NCBI GenBank assembly: GCA_002155105.1
Contig: MUZD01000006.1
Span: 124,001-188,000, forward strand
From: Sedimentibacter sp. SX930
GTDB taxonomy: Bacteria > Bacillota > Bacilli > Lactobacillales > Aerococcaceae
DNA length: 64,000 nucleotides
Direction: 5' to 3'
Shown: positions 8,265 to 16,766 of the stretch, piece by piece
Layout of the letters: every line of letters starts with the position of its first letter
How positions within the stretch are numbered: the stretch's first letter is position 1
Position numbers and translations under genes: made by a program
Notes under the pieces: generated by a model
The model's database searches: none
Told to the model about the DNA's origin: nothing
The model's input: the letters and a program-made list of their open reading frames with translations, nothing else

Positions 8265-9764
8265 TTATTCGGCTGAAGTCTGTCCTTCAGTCAGGGTCAC
8301 GGTCGTTGACTGCAGCGTGCCGGCACGGTAGTAGGAGATTTCCACATCGGTTCCCACTTCCAGTGCATACAGGATTTTGCGCAAGTCGACGATGCTCGTT
8401 ACCGCTTCGCCGTTCATTTCTGTGATGACGTCGTATTGTTCCAATCCGCCCAATTCGGCTGCGGATAAAGCCTGGACCTCGGCGATGACGACGCCTGCCG
8501 TCACATCCTCAGGCAGAGTCAGTACCGAACTTTGTTGGGACGCGGAGATCTGGGAGAGATCCAGCATGGATACGCCCAGGATTGGTCGGATGATTTCGCC
8601 GTTTTGTTCCAGTTCATTAATGATGGTCAGGACGTCATTACTCGGGATCGCGAAGCCCATCCCCTCAACATTCGAATCGGATATCTTCATCGAGTTGATG
8701 CCGATGACCTGACCGGCGATATTGATCAGGGCGCCGCCGGAATTACCCGGGTTGATAGCAGCATCCGTCTGCAGCGCCGTCACATCCCAGTCGACGATGC
8801 TGTCCCCATCCACATCTGTGGATACGGAACGGTTTTTGGCTGAAATGATGCCTTGCGTGACCGAAGTCGCAAACTCGGTTCCAAGCGGAGAGCCGATTGC
8901 GATGGCAGGTTCACCGACATTCACGGCGTCCGAATCACCGAAGGAAGCCACGGCGGTGACACTTGTTGCAGGGATCGTCAAGACGGCCAAATCGGTCCAT
9001 ACATCACTGCCGACGACAGTCGCCACTTCTTTGGTGCCGTCCTTCATCAGGATCTCCAGCTCATCCGCCCCGTCGATGACATGGTTGTTCGTCACGATAT
9101 AGGCAAGGTCATCTTCGATCTTATAGATGACACCGCTGCCCTCACTCGATGTCTCCAAAGTTCCGTTTGTGGTATCGGAAGAGTTCTGCGGCAAGTCGAA
9201 GCCGAACATGTTCGTGTTGCCTGCCTGCATATTGATGATGGAAACAACCGCATCCTGCACCTTCTCCACAGCGGCAGTCGTATCGGTCGTCACATTGACG
9301 GCGACATCCGTCACGGTTTCGTTTACGGTGGGGTTTCCGGTATCGCCTGTCCCGGATCCGTTGCCGAGGATGCCTGAACCGAAGAGCAAACCCGCTCCGA
9401 TCAGGGCGACCATACCGCCGCCTATCAATCCGCCGACGATGCCGTTCCTGATCGGTGAATTTTTGCGGTCTTTCGGGCGCCTCGAGATTTCTTCGGTTTC
9501 GCTTACGCTGTTGTATACGCGCGCGCGTTCCTCTTTGTTCATCGTCGGCCTTGTGCTTGCGGTTGGTTCCACAACCGACTCTTCTTCGCTGGCCGTTTCT
9601 CCTACCTCAGTGTATTCGGCTTCTATTTCTGTTGCTTCGGATAAGTCTTCTTGCTTGTGATCAGCAGATGAAGCGTCGGTGACAGTCGATTCAATTTCAG
9701 TTTCCGTTTCATTGTACGTTTCTTGATCGATCGGATTTTTTTTATTTTCTTCGTCCCTGTCCAT
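8265..9764 (-). CDS. htrA: HtrA-like serine protease with PDZ domain
   Basis: A membrane-anchored surface quality-control protease of 499 residues. It has an acidic, low-complexity cytoplasmic N-terminus (1-100), one membrane helix at about 107-134 (rich in glycine), a trypsin-like domain and a PDZ domain at about 395-495. The catalytic triad is visible: His228 in TNNHVIDG, Asp258 in WTDLAVL and Ser342 in INPGNSGGAL. The ATG at 9764 has AAGGAGG 7 bases upstream. It follows yycJ on the same strand, as in other Lactobacillales, but with its own intergenic region and an apparent terminator upstream. Confidence 0.95.
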   Translation of the reverse strand: MDRDEENKKNPIDQETYNETETEIESTVTDASSADHKQEDLSEATEIEAEYTEVGETASEEESVVEPTASTRPTMNKEERARVYNSVSETEEISRRPKDRKNSPIRNGIVGGLIGGGMVALIGAGLLFGSGILGNGSGTGDTGNPTVNETVTDVAVNVTTDTTAAVEKVQDAVVSIINMQAGNTNMFGFDLPQNSSDTTNGTLETSSEGSGVIYKIEDDLAYIVTNNHVIDGADELEILMKDGTKEVATVVGSDVWTDLAVLTIPATSVTAVASFGDSDAVNVGEPAIAIGSPLGTEFATSVTQGIISAKNRSVSTDVDGDSIVDWDVTALQTDAAINPGNSGGALINIAGQVIGINSMKISDSNVEGMGFAIPSNDVLTIINELEQNGEIIRPILGVSMLDLSQISASQQSSVLTLPEDVTAGVVIAEVQALSAAELGGLEQYDVITEMNGEAVTSIVDLRKILYALEVGTDVEISYYRAGTLQSTTVTLTEGQTSAE

Positions 9765-9891
9765 GATGATTCCTCCTTGTCGTTCTACAAGATCAGTATA
9801 GTTCCTTATTTTGAATAAATTATGAAGATAGTAAGAGAATATTTCGGAAAATGCTTTCTCGGTGAGCTTATTGTATCATATCCGCGTATGC

Positions 9892-9928
9892 AAAAAGGAG
9901 CGGAATCACTCGATCCACCCCTCCTGTG
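9892..9928 (-). terminator. possible terminator after yycJ
   Basis: An imperfect stem built on AGGAG / CTCCT with a second inner pairing segment is followed on the minus strand by TTTTT. It lies between yycJ and htrA. Confidence 0.5.
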
Positions 9929-9948
9929 CTTGCAATACCGCCTGTCGA

Positions 9949-10764
9949 CTAAACTCTGAAAAGTTCGGTCGGCTCGTCCGGATCGGTATCATATACAAAA
10001 AAATCTTCATTGACGCCCATGCCTTTTTGCATCAAGATGCTTTCGGCCGTATGGTGTGCCAAGGTCTTGATGTTGTTGTCCTTGCTCAAATGCCCGAGAT
10101 AGATGCGCTTCGTCCGGTCGCCCAGCATTTCGGCGATGGCGGCAGCCCCATCTTCATTGGAAAGATGGCCTTCATCCCCCAAAATACGCTGCTTGAGTGA
10201 CCATGGATACCCGCCCATGCGCAGCAATTCCAGATCGTGGTTGCTTTCGATAAGGTACGCATCCGCATCCCGCAAAAGGCCACGTAAGCGATCGCTGACA
10301 TAGCCGGTATCGGTCAACATGACCATTTGCTTGCCTTCATGATGGAAGGAGTAGAACTGCGGCTCGGCAGCATCATGGGAAACGCCGAAGCTTTGGATGT
10401 CGACATCGCCCAAGGTCAGCACCTGGCCCATCTCGAAGATGTGCTTCTGCTCGGTCTTGACGTTGCCGATGATGTGGTCCATCGCCTTCCAGGTCGCTTC
10501 GTTCGCATACAGATCCATGTGGTACTTGCGCGCCAGGACGCCCAATCCGTGCACGTGATCGCGGTGTTCATGCGTGACGAGGATCGTGTCCACATCCGCA
10601 AGGTTGCGGTCGATTTTCGCCATCAATCCGGCGATTTTCTTGCCGCTCAGTCCGCAGTCCACCAATATTTTCCGTTTGGGTGTCTCGATATAGGTGCAGT
10701 TGCCGGAACTGCCGCTCGCCAGATAGCTGACATGCATACCCTCTTTTTCTATTGTTTCGATCAA
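9949..10764 (-). CDS. walJ: MBL-fold hydrolase YycJ/WalJ
   Basis: A 271-residue metallo-beta-lactamase-fold protein of the YycJ/VicX family, conserved beside WalRK in Firmicutes and linked to coordination of cell division and replication. Metal-binding motif VTHEHRDHVHGLGVLARKY is clear, as is the family start VSYLASGSSGNCTYIET. The TTG at 10764 is chosen because GGAGGGG lies 6 bases before it; the ATG at 10737 (262 residues) also fits family length. Unlike most relatives, it is separated from walRK-yycHI by two other genes and a terminator. Confidence 0.9.
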   Translation of the reverse strand: MIETIEKEGMHVSYLASGSSGNCTYIETPKRKILVDCGLSGKKIAGLMAKIDRNLADVDTILVTHEHRDHVHGLGVLARKYHMDLYANEATWKAMDHIIGNVKTEQKHIFEMGQVLTLGDVDIQSFGVSHDAAEPQFYSFHHEGKQMVMLTDTGYVSDRLRGLLRDADAYLIESNHDLELLRMGGYPWSLKQRILGDEGHLSNEDGAAAIAEMLGDRTKRIYLGHLSKDNNIKTLAHHTAESILMQKGMGVNEDFFVYDTDPDEPTELFRV

Positions 10765-10884
10765 AATTAGCCCCTCCAATACACCCATAAGTGTAACTTA
10801 TTTTTTGGGAAATGCCAGTAATTTTTCTCCATGTTAGGAAAAGTTAATCTTCGGCACTGCTGGGGAGGCCAAGCCGAAATCCGC

Positions 10885-12405
10885 TTATTTTTTTGTTTTG
10901 CGCCAAGCCTTCTTGGCGATTTTGAGCGCACGCAGCTGGGCTGTCTTCTTCGATCGGTTCTGCTGGCTCTGTACGAGGATCGCATCCAACAAGGCGATCC
11001 CTTCTTCCACGAAATCGCCCTTGTTCAGCATGACGCACTCCGCCTGCCCGGCCATCGTCGCATCCGACATCTCCGCCCGCGTCGGCACGCCATTCTTCAC
11101 CATGTTCTCGAGTACTTGTGTGCTCCAGATGACGGGAATGTGGGCAGCTTCACAGATCCAGAGTATTTCCTCCTGCAGTTCCGACAGCCTCAAGAAGCCG
11201 GCCTCCGCAGCCAGGTCTCCACGGGCGATCATGATCGCCAACGGATTTTTGCTGGCTGCAGCCACGATCAACTCCGGCAGATGGTTCACGGCTTCTACCG
11301 TTTCGATCTTGATTACAAGTGGGATGGCCAGCGCTGCTTCGCTTCCTACTTGTTCTGCCAATGTGTTTTGGATGGCCACGATGTCCTTGCTTCCGCGGAC
11401 AAAGGAGAAGCCCAGGATATCGGCCTCGATTTCGGCAACCAATAAGTCTTCGCGGTCCTTATCCGTCAATATCGGCATCCTAAAGGTCGACTCCGGGAAA
11501 TTGAGCCCTTTCTGCGGCTTTATTCTGATCCCTTTAGCTTTTGCAGTCTTCCCTACCTGCACGACGACGCCTTGCGATTTTTGCTCCACAACACGGCCTT
11601 CCAGGACGCCATCATCCAAAATGACCGGACTGTCGACCTTCAGCTCATCAAAGAGGTTCAGGCTTTCGCTGAACACAATGGCCGGATAGTGCTTCAGATC
11701 TTTGAAGGAAGCATCCGCCGTCAGGAAGAACAAGTCCCCAACTTTGAGGCGTGGCTTCTCCTTTTCACTGCTGACGGCATCCACCCGGATTTTCGGACCT
11801 GCGATATCAAAATAGATGCGGCAACTCTTGCCGGCAGTCTTTTGGGCTTCCTTCAGATTTTCGATCATCTTCAGCCAGACGCCACTGTCGTCATGGGCGC
11901 AGTTGATACGGGCGATGTCCATGCCGCGCTCCAGCAGGCGGACGAGGAAGTCTTTGTCGGTTGCGGCCTGCTCCGGAAGGGTGACCATGATCCGGGTCGT
12001 CCGGTGCTTCGGCGCATCGCCCAATAAGGCGGTCGCCTCGGTCGCCAGTTTTTTCCGGCCCGGGAATTTCTCGGGCGTCTTCGGATAGTCGGACAGCTGC
12101 TTGATCGCCCCTGACATCAGCGCCAAGTTGCGCACAATCGCATCCAGTTGTTGGAGTACTTTCGATTCCGTCCTTCCCAATGAGGACAAGCCCCATTTCG
12201 ACAGTCGGTTCTGCAACGGGCGGATATCCCTTCTGCGCAGCGCCAGATAGTAGGCCAAGTTTTTGGCGCTCAACTCAAACGCTGTCCGGGAAATACCCGA
12301 CTTCCATTCCGCATAAAGGCCATTGCCTTCCTCATAGACCGCCTGACGGAGCGCCTTCATCTCCTCGTATAATGACAGCAATTCATTCCGTTCTTTTTCT
12401 TTCAT
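10885..12405 (-). CDS. pyruvate kinase-like barrel protein
   Basis: Residues about 135-480 resemble the pyruvate kinase TIM barrel: RINCAHDD, YFDIAGPKIR, GFSFVRGSKDI, PLVIKIETVEAV, MIARGDLAAE and VPTRAEMSDA. The usual allosteric C-terminal domain is missing, and about 130 residues of a helical N-terminal region with LSSLGRTESKVLQQLD are present instead. It is therefore unlikely to be the main glycolytic enzyme. ATG at 12405 has AGGTGG 7 bases upstream. It lies between yycJ and a DUF2207 gene. Catalysis is possible, since barrel residues look kept, but the substrate is unknown. Confidence 0.8.
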   Translation of the reverse strand: MKEKERNELLSLYEEMKALRQAVYEEGNGLYAEWKSGISRTAFELSAKNLAYYLALRRRDIRPLQNRLSKWGLSSLGRTESKVLQQLDAIVRNLALMSGAIKQLSDYPKTPEKFPGRKKLATEATALLGDAPKHRTTRIMVTLPEQAATDKDFLVRLLERGMDIARINCAHDDSGVWLKMIENLKEAQKTAGKSCRIYFDIAGPKIRVDAVSSEKEKPRLKVGDLFFLTADASFKDLKHYPAIVFSESLNLFDELKVDSPVILDDGVLEGRVVEQKSQGVVVQVGKTAKAKGIRIKPQKGLNFPESTFRMPILTDKDREDLLVAEIEADILGFSFVRGSKDIVAIQNTLAEQVGSEAALAIPLVIKIETVEAVNHLPELIVAAASKNPLAIMIARGDLAAEAGFLRLSELQEEILWICEAAHIPVIWSTQVLENMVKNGVPTRAEMSDATMAGQAECVMLNKGDFVEEGIALLDAILVQSQQNRSKKTAQLRALKIAKKAWRKTKK

Positions 12406-12480
12406 TCCGTACCCACCTCGGCCTTTCATCATCTTTAAAACAAAGGATTGCCTGCTGAAATATAACTCGGTATCTGAAAC

Positions 12481-12517
12481 AAAAACACCCTGCTCTGCTT
12501 CAGAATAGGATGTTTTT
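12481..12517 (-). terminator. terminator after DUF2207 gene
   Basis: AAAACACCCT pairs with AGGATGTTTT (one G-U) and, on the minus strand, runs into TTTTTGTTT. It separates the DUF2207 gene from the pyruvate kinase-like gene. Confidence 0.75.
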
Positions 12518-12537
12518 GAAAGTATGGATGACGCTCG

Positions 12538-14403
12538 TCAGAACGCCCCTCCGCCTGAACCGCCACCGGAACCGCCGGATGAACCACCGCTGAAACCGCC
12601 GCCGAAGCCGCTGCTGTTCGAGGAAGTCGGCATCGATTTGGTTACACCTGTGTTGATGCTGTTGTTCAGCGAAGACAGGAAGATGGCGTTGTTCATGTAA
12701 TAATAGCTGCCGAATGCGGAAGCCTGGATTTCATTCACCGGGAATTCGACCTGCATCTGTTTCATGACTTTGTCGGCCACGCCCAGAGAAACAGCATAAA
12801 CCAAGAAATGATCCCATAAAGCGATGGATCCGACTTCACGCATCGGGAAATCACCCACGTCCTTCAGCATATTGCGGAAGCCGTTCCATTCCTGCTTCGT
12901 CCGTTCACCTTCCGCAGTCATGATCGGCTTGACAGCCACTGCCATAAGCTGGATGAAACTGAAAGCCGCACCCAAAACTGCGAGGACAATCGCCCAAGCG
13001 GTAAAGTTTCCGCTCATGATACCGAAGAACACGACAGCGAACAAAAGGAGAATGTTTGCGACCAACGCCAGGGCGGCAAAGGCTACAGCTTTTTTGTTGT
13101 CCTTCGAACGATAGTTCTGGCGTTTCGGCGAGGCGACATCCATTACGCGCTCTTGCCATTTGACCCGATTCTCATTGAAGCGTTTGGCTTCAGCCGAATT
13201 GTCGGCGATGTTCTCGATATCATCGAGCGTGACGCTTTCCCCATCCCCGACATCGCTGATGAACCAATCCAAAAGCAGCTTTTCATGGCTCAGGAGCGGG
13301 GCATTTTTTGTGTCCTTGATCTGCGTCAGGCGGAAGGAGTCTTCCGGCGCTTTTTCCCGCCCGAAAATCCCTTTTTGGGGAATCTGTACCGGCAGAATCG
13401 TCAGATAGCCTTTCCGCACCAGATCCAGGATAGTCGCCGAAATGTCGGCAGCCTGCACATTTCCGGTGAAGACGGCACCATTCATGACGGCAGGAGTCAT
13501 GTCCTCAGGCAATTCGTAGATATGATCCGGCAGATGGATTTCCTGCGGAATCTCTTTTCGCCTTGCTTTCCTTACCCACAAGAACACCAGAATCGGCAGA
13601 ACCGGAGCGATTACAGCTAAGACCGCGCTTAGAATTCCGAAAAGCCATGCATTGCGTTGCTCCTCTTCAGCCAATGCGGCTTCCTGCGCCAATATTTCAT
13701 CAAATTTATCCTCGTTCACCACATTCGAATTGTCTGCGGTGATGCTGGTCGGGAAGATCACATGGGCCTCCACGAACTGATTGGCCGGATTCTGCGGGAC
13801 ATACAGCAGGACTTTTTGATTGTCTTGCAGCGTCACTGTGCTGTTTTCATCGCCACCGTGGCCCCAAGCGCGCAATTCCTCTTCCCCCGTTGCTTCCGGC
13901 AAGAGAACGGTGACGTCCACATCGTTCAACGGATCCTCCCAGGCAGAACCGATGACTTTGCGGTTGAACTCAGCGATATCGTTGTAATTCGTGACGATTT
14001 CGGGGATGCGGTATTGATAGATGACCGTCTGGATCTCATCGGTCATTTTGTTGTAGACGGTGAAATTCAGGAAATCGCCGGTGTTTTCCAGTTTGAACGT
14101 CCCCGATTCCTCCGTATCGCTCAAAGCAAAAGGGAAGGGATTTTCCGACAGATAGCCTTGCATCGAAACTTTGACGTCTGTCGGATCCGTTACCTCTGAA
14201 ATATCCAAATCGTACAGCACCCCGTTGAATTCCCCTTCAAAATCGTAAGTGATGCTCTCGGTGAAAAAAGCGCTACCATCCCGCTGTATTTCGACCAACA
14301 CATCATAATTCGTAATTTCATAGGAACGGGCCTGGACTTCCTTCTGTCCAAATCCGATCAAAAAAAAGAACATGAACAGCACAATCGAGCCTATCCGTTT
14401 CAT
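12538..14403 (-). CDS. DUF2207 domain membrane protein
   Basis: A 621-residue exported membrane protein with an N-terminal signal peptide (to about residue 26, ending QARS). An extracellular beta-rich DUF2207 domain follows, beginning YEITNYDVLVEIQRDGSAFF. A membrane helix lies near residues 255-275, a cytoplasmic region follows, two more helices lie near 440-490, and the tail is almost only glycine, serine and phenylalanine. That Gly-rich tail is typical of the family. No enzymatic role is known to me. It is bounded by terminators on both sides, so it is probably its own transcript, inserted between the two parts of the wal cluster. Confidence 0.85.
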   Translation of the reverse strand: MKRIGSIVLFMFFFLIGFGQKEVQARSYEITNYDVLVEIQRDGSAFFTESITYDFEGEFNGVLYDLDISEVTDPTDVKVSMQGYLSENPFPFALSDTEESGTFKLENTGDFLNFTVYNKMTDEIQTVIYQYRIPEIVTNYNDIAEFNRKVIGSAWEDPLNDVDVTVLLPEATGEEELRAWGHGGDENSTVTLQDNQKVLLYVPQNPANQFVEAHVIFPTSITADNSNVVNEDKFDEILAQEAALAEEEQRNAWLFGILSAVLAVIAPVLPILVFLWVRKARRKEIPQEIHLPDHIYELPEDMTPAVMNGAVFTGNVQAADISATILDLVRKGYLTILPVQIPQKGIFGREKAPEDSFRLTQIKDTKNAPLLSHEKLLLDWFISDVGDGESVTLDDIENIADNSAEAKRFNENRVKWQERVMDVASPKRQNYRSKDNKKAVAFAALALVANILLLFAVVFFGIMSGNFTAWAIVLAVLGAAFSFIQLMAVAVKPIMTAEGERTKQEWNGFRNMLKDVGDFPMREVGSIALWDHFLVYAVSLGVADKVMKQMQVEFPVNEIQASAFGSYYYMNNAIFLSSLNNSINTGVTKSMPTSSNSSGFGGGFSGGSSGGSGGGSGGGAF

Positions 14404-14480
14404 TGTTACCTTCCCCTTCCAATACCCTCCATCAAGCTTCTCGCTTCTGATACCCCCATTTTAACAAACTTAACCAAGTT

Positions 14481-14517
14481 AAAAAAGGAAGAACCTCATT
14501 TCGGGGTTCTTCCTTTT
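14481..14517 (-). terminator. terminator of the walRK-yycHI operon
   Basis: An 11-bp stem (AAGGAAGAACC / GGTTCTTCCTT) is followed on the minus strand by TTTTT, 30 bases after yycI. It shows the wal operon ends here, before DUF2207, PK-like and yycJ. Confidence 0.9.
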
Positions 14518-14548
14518 GCTTGTGTTCGTTAAAAAAGCAATAACCGCT

Positions 14549-15460
14549 TCAATCCAGTGCGTTGTCTGTTTCGGTAGACTCCTCTTCCTCCATCAGCAAG
14601 GCACTACTATTGGCTGTCTTCACCTTGATTTGCGCTTCGGCTGATGGAAGCGAAATACTGGACGTCGTGATGATGCTGCCGGTCAAGGCGTCCACCCGTC
14701 TGATTTCCACAGGCGCGTTTTCGATCTCGATCTCGATGTACCACATCGGGCTGTAGATATCCATATCCGACAGACTCAACGTGCGGTAATACGTCAGCTG
14801 CACCATCCGCACGGTGGAATTCGCAGGGATTTGGTTGTTGAGGTACAACGCTTCGACCGCCCGCTTCTGCGAAATAACGGTCCGGCTGCTGCCTTGCACT
14901 TCAGCCACACCCGCAAATGTCTGTTCATAAGAAATGACCTCATAATCGGGATCCAAGTTGAACGTGATGCTGCCCGTACTGTCGCCGATGGGAATACTGT
15001 TTGCGACTTGCGCGTAAACAAGTTGTCTTTTGAGCGGCAAATACGTAAGGAAGGAATATTCAGCTCCGTAGAGGACGTTGCCTTGCAAGATGAAATCCGT
15101 AATCGGCGTTCGGTCGACAATCGTCAAATCTTCCGCATCGATTTCAAGCGGGATCGGATTGGACAGGATACTGGACAGCACCCCATCCTCAAAGACAGTC
15201 GTCTGATTCACCAGTTTTGATTGATCGGTTTCCAGCGTGACGCCTTTATCCGTCTTCAGCAAAGGGATTTTCTCCTGATCGGTCGATAAAGTCGGGAAGC
15301 TGATGTCATCTGCCTTCATTGCCTCTTCGATGTTCAGCGTTGTGCTTTCGCTGCCGAAGCTCAATGTCGTCGCATTTTTTTCCAACAGCACGCTGAGCAG
15401 ATAGATGTTCAAGGCTGCGAAGGTGAGGATAAAAATGATTTTGATGCGTCTAAAGTCCAC
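14549..15460 (-). CDS. walI: WalK accessory regulator YycI
   Basis: A 303-residue bitopic membrane protein: one helix at residues 8-25 (KIIFILTFAALNIYLLSVLL), then a large extracytoplasmic domain. Its size, topology and place right after yycH identify YycI, which with YycH binds and modulates the kinase WalK in the membrane. The start is GTG at 15460 behind GGAGGCGG; it overlaps the end of yycH by 11 bases, suggesting coupled translation. Sequence conservation in this family is low, so gene order carries much of the call. Confidence 0.9.
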   Translation of the reverse strand: MDFRRIKIIFILTFAALNIYLLSVLLEKNATTLSFGSESTTLNIEEAMKADDISFPTLSTDQEKIPLLKTDKGVTLETDQSKLVNQTTVFEDGVLSSILSNPIPLEIDAEDLTIVDRTPITDFILQGNVLYGAEYSFLTYLPLKRQLVYAQVANSIPIGDSTGSITFNLDPDYEVISYEQTFAGVAEVQGSSRTVISQKRAVEALYLNNQIPANSTVRMVQLTYYRTLSLSDMDIYSPMWYIEIEIENAPVEIRRVDALTGSIITTSSISLPSAEAQIKVKTANSSALLMEEEESTETDNALD

Positions 15461-16766
15461 TATCAGCCGCCTCCGTTTCCGTTGCGCCGATCCATTGATC
15501 CAGCGACTTCCATGAACCGTCGATCTGAATGAACCACTTAGGCGTCAGATTGACGAGCCGGTTGGATTCTTCACTGAAGGTCCAATCATACCCCAAGGCG
15601 ATCATCTGAATCTCCTGGCTGGTATAACCACCGGCATCCAGCGTAGCCAAAAGATCTTTCCCGCTCAACAGGGTGACATCCTCTCCGCGATCCGTCAGCG
15701 GTGTCTGGATGACTTGCGTCAGGAATTGCAGTTCCGTCAAGGATGATCCGGACATATGGATCCGCGTCAGGCCGTAATCGACTTCCCCGAAAATCGGGTA
15801 GCCGTTCACGTATCTGCGGTAGTACACATTGTCCGTTTCCTCATCAAACCCATAAAAGTAAAAAGGATTCGTCCAATTGTCCAACATCTTGATTTCATGG
15901 AAACTGTCGCGTATCAGGCGGTAATCAGGCAGCTCTTCGGCATCCAGAATGTTGCGGTAATAGCTCAACTGCCCGGTTGTCTTCTCGATGCTCAATTCGG
16001 AGATATTATCACTGTAGCTCACGAATTCATCGCTTCCGTTATCCTTCAGGTCGGTCGTATCATCGAAAAGCAGATCGATGAAATAGCTGTTCGAAGGCTT
16101 TTCAACCAGATAGACCAACTTTTGGACCGTGATTGCCTCTGTCGGAAGGTAGGAGATGGCTGATTCCGATTCATACGATTCGACTTCCATATAGACATCC
16201 TTTTGTCCTTCGTAAAGGTCCACCAACGGCTGCAGCACATTATCCGGCCGCGCTACGGTAAACACTTGCTTCGTCTCATCATTCAACAGATAGATGGGAT
16301 CTTCCTCCTTCGAATTAAAGATGATCCGGTCGATCCCGTCGTCGTAATAGTCCTCCTGGAGATTCGTGAAATAACGCGAAAGCAGCTCCAGCGGAACCGC
16401 CTCGGCAAAGCGGATTTCCACCTGCGTAGGGGAAAGGATGAGCGCGTCAAACTCCTCCTGCGTGTAGGTGGAGACATCTTCGATCCCATCAAGTAAACTC
16501 TCGCCCAACAGTTCATTCACGCTTTGCATGATTTCCGGCGTTTGCGTCAAGTAGAGGCGCTTATCCGTATGGACGATCATCCTGATCGGCGCAAAGACAT
16601 CCTCTATCTTCTTCGTGTTGGTCAGGTTAGCAGAGACCGACGTCGTCGAATTCTGGCCTAAACCGCTCGTACTCGGAGTGGAAAGGATCCTGACCGTCAG
16701 GAACAGACTGACTGCGACCAACGTGTATAACACTGCACTCAACATCGGTGATTCTTTTTGTTTCAT
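15450..16766 (-). CDS. walH: WalK accessory regulator YycH
   Basis: A 438-residue bitopic membrane protein with a helix at about residues 8-30 and a large outer domain, fitting YycH, a modulator of WalK. The ATG at 16766 is chosen: it overlaps the walK stop as ATGA, and GAGGAGG lies 10 bases upstream, inside walK. A GTG at 16772 is possible but too close to that site. Third gene of the walR-walK-yycH-yycI operon. Confidence 0.92.
   Translation of the reverse strand: MKQKESPMLSAVLYTLVAVSLFLTVRILSTPSTSGLGQNSTTSVSANLTNTKKIEDVFAPIRMIVHTDKRLYLTQTPEIMQSVNELLGESLLDGIEDVSTYTQEEFDALILSPTQVEIRFAEAVPLELLSRYFTNLQEDYYDDGIDRIIFNSKEEDPIYLLNDETKQVFTVARPDNVLQPLVDLYEGQKDVYMEVESYESESAISYLPTEAITVQKLVYLVEKPSNSYFIDLLFDDTTDLKDNGSDEFVSYSDNISELSIEKTTGQLSYYRNILDAEELPDYRLIRDSFHEIKMLDNWTNPFYFYGFDEETDNVYYRRYVNGYPIFGEVDYGLTRIHMSGSSLTELQFLTQVIQTPLTDRGEDVTLLSGKDLLATLDAGGYTSQEIQMIALGYDWTFSEESNRLVNLTPKWFIQIDGSWKSLDQWIGATETEAADSGL

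Noticed and set aside
7664-8425. Plus-strand ORFs across the DnaA-box region
   Set aside because: No ribosome sites, odd composition, and they run through a terminator and the htrA 3' end.
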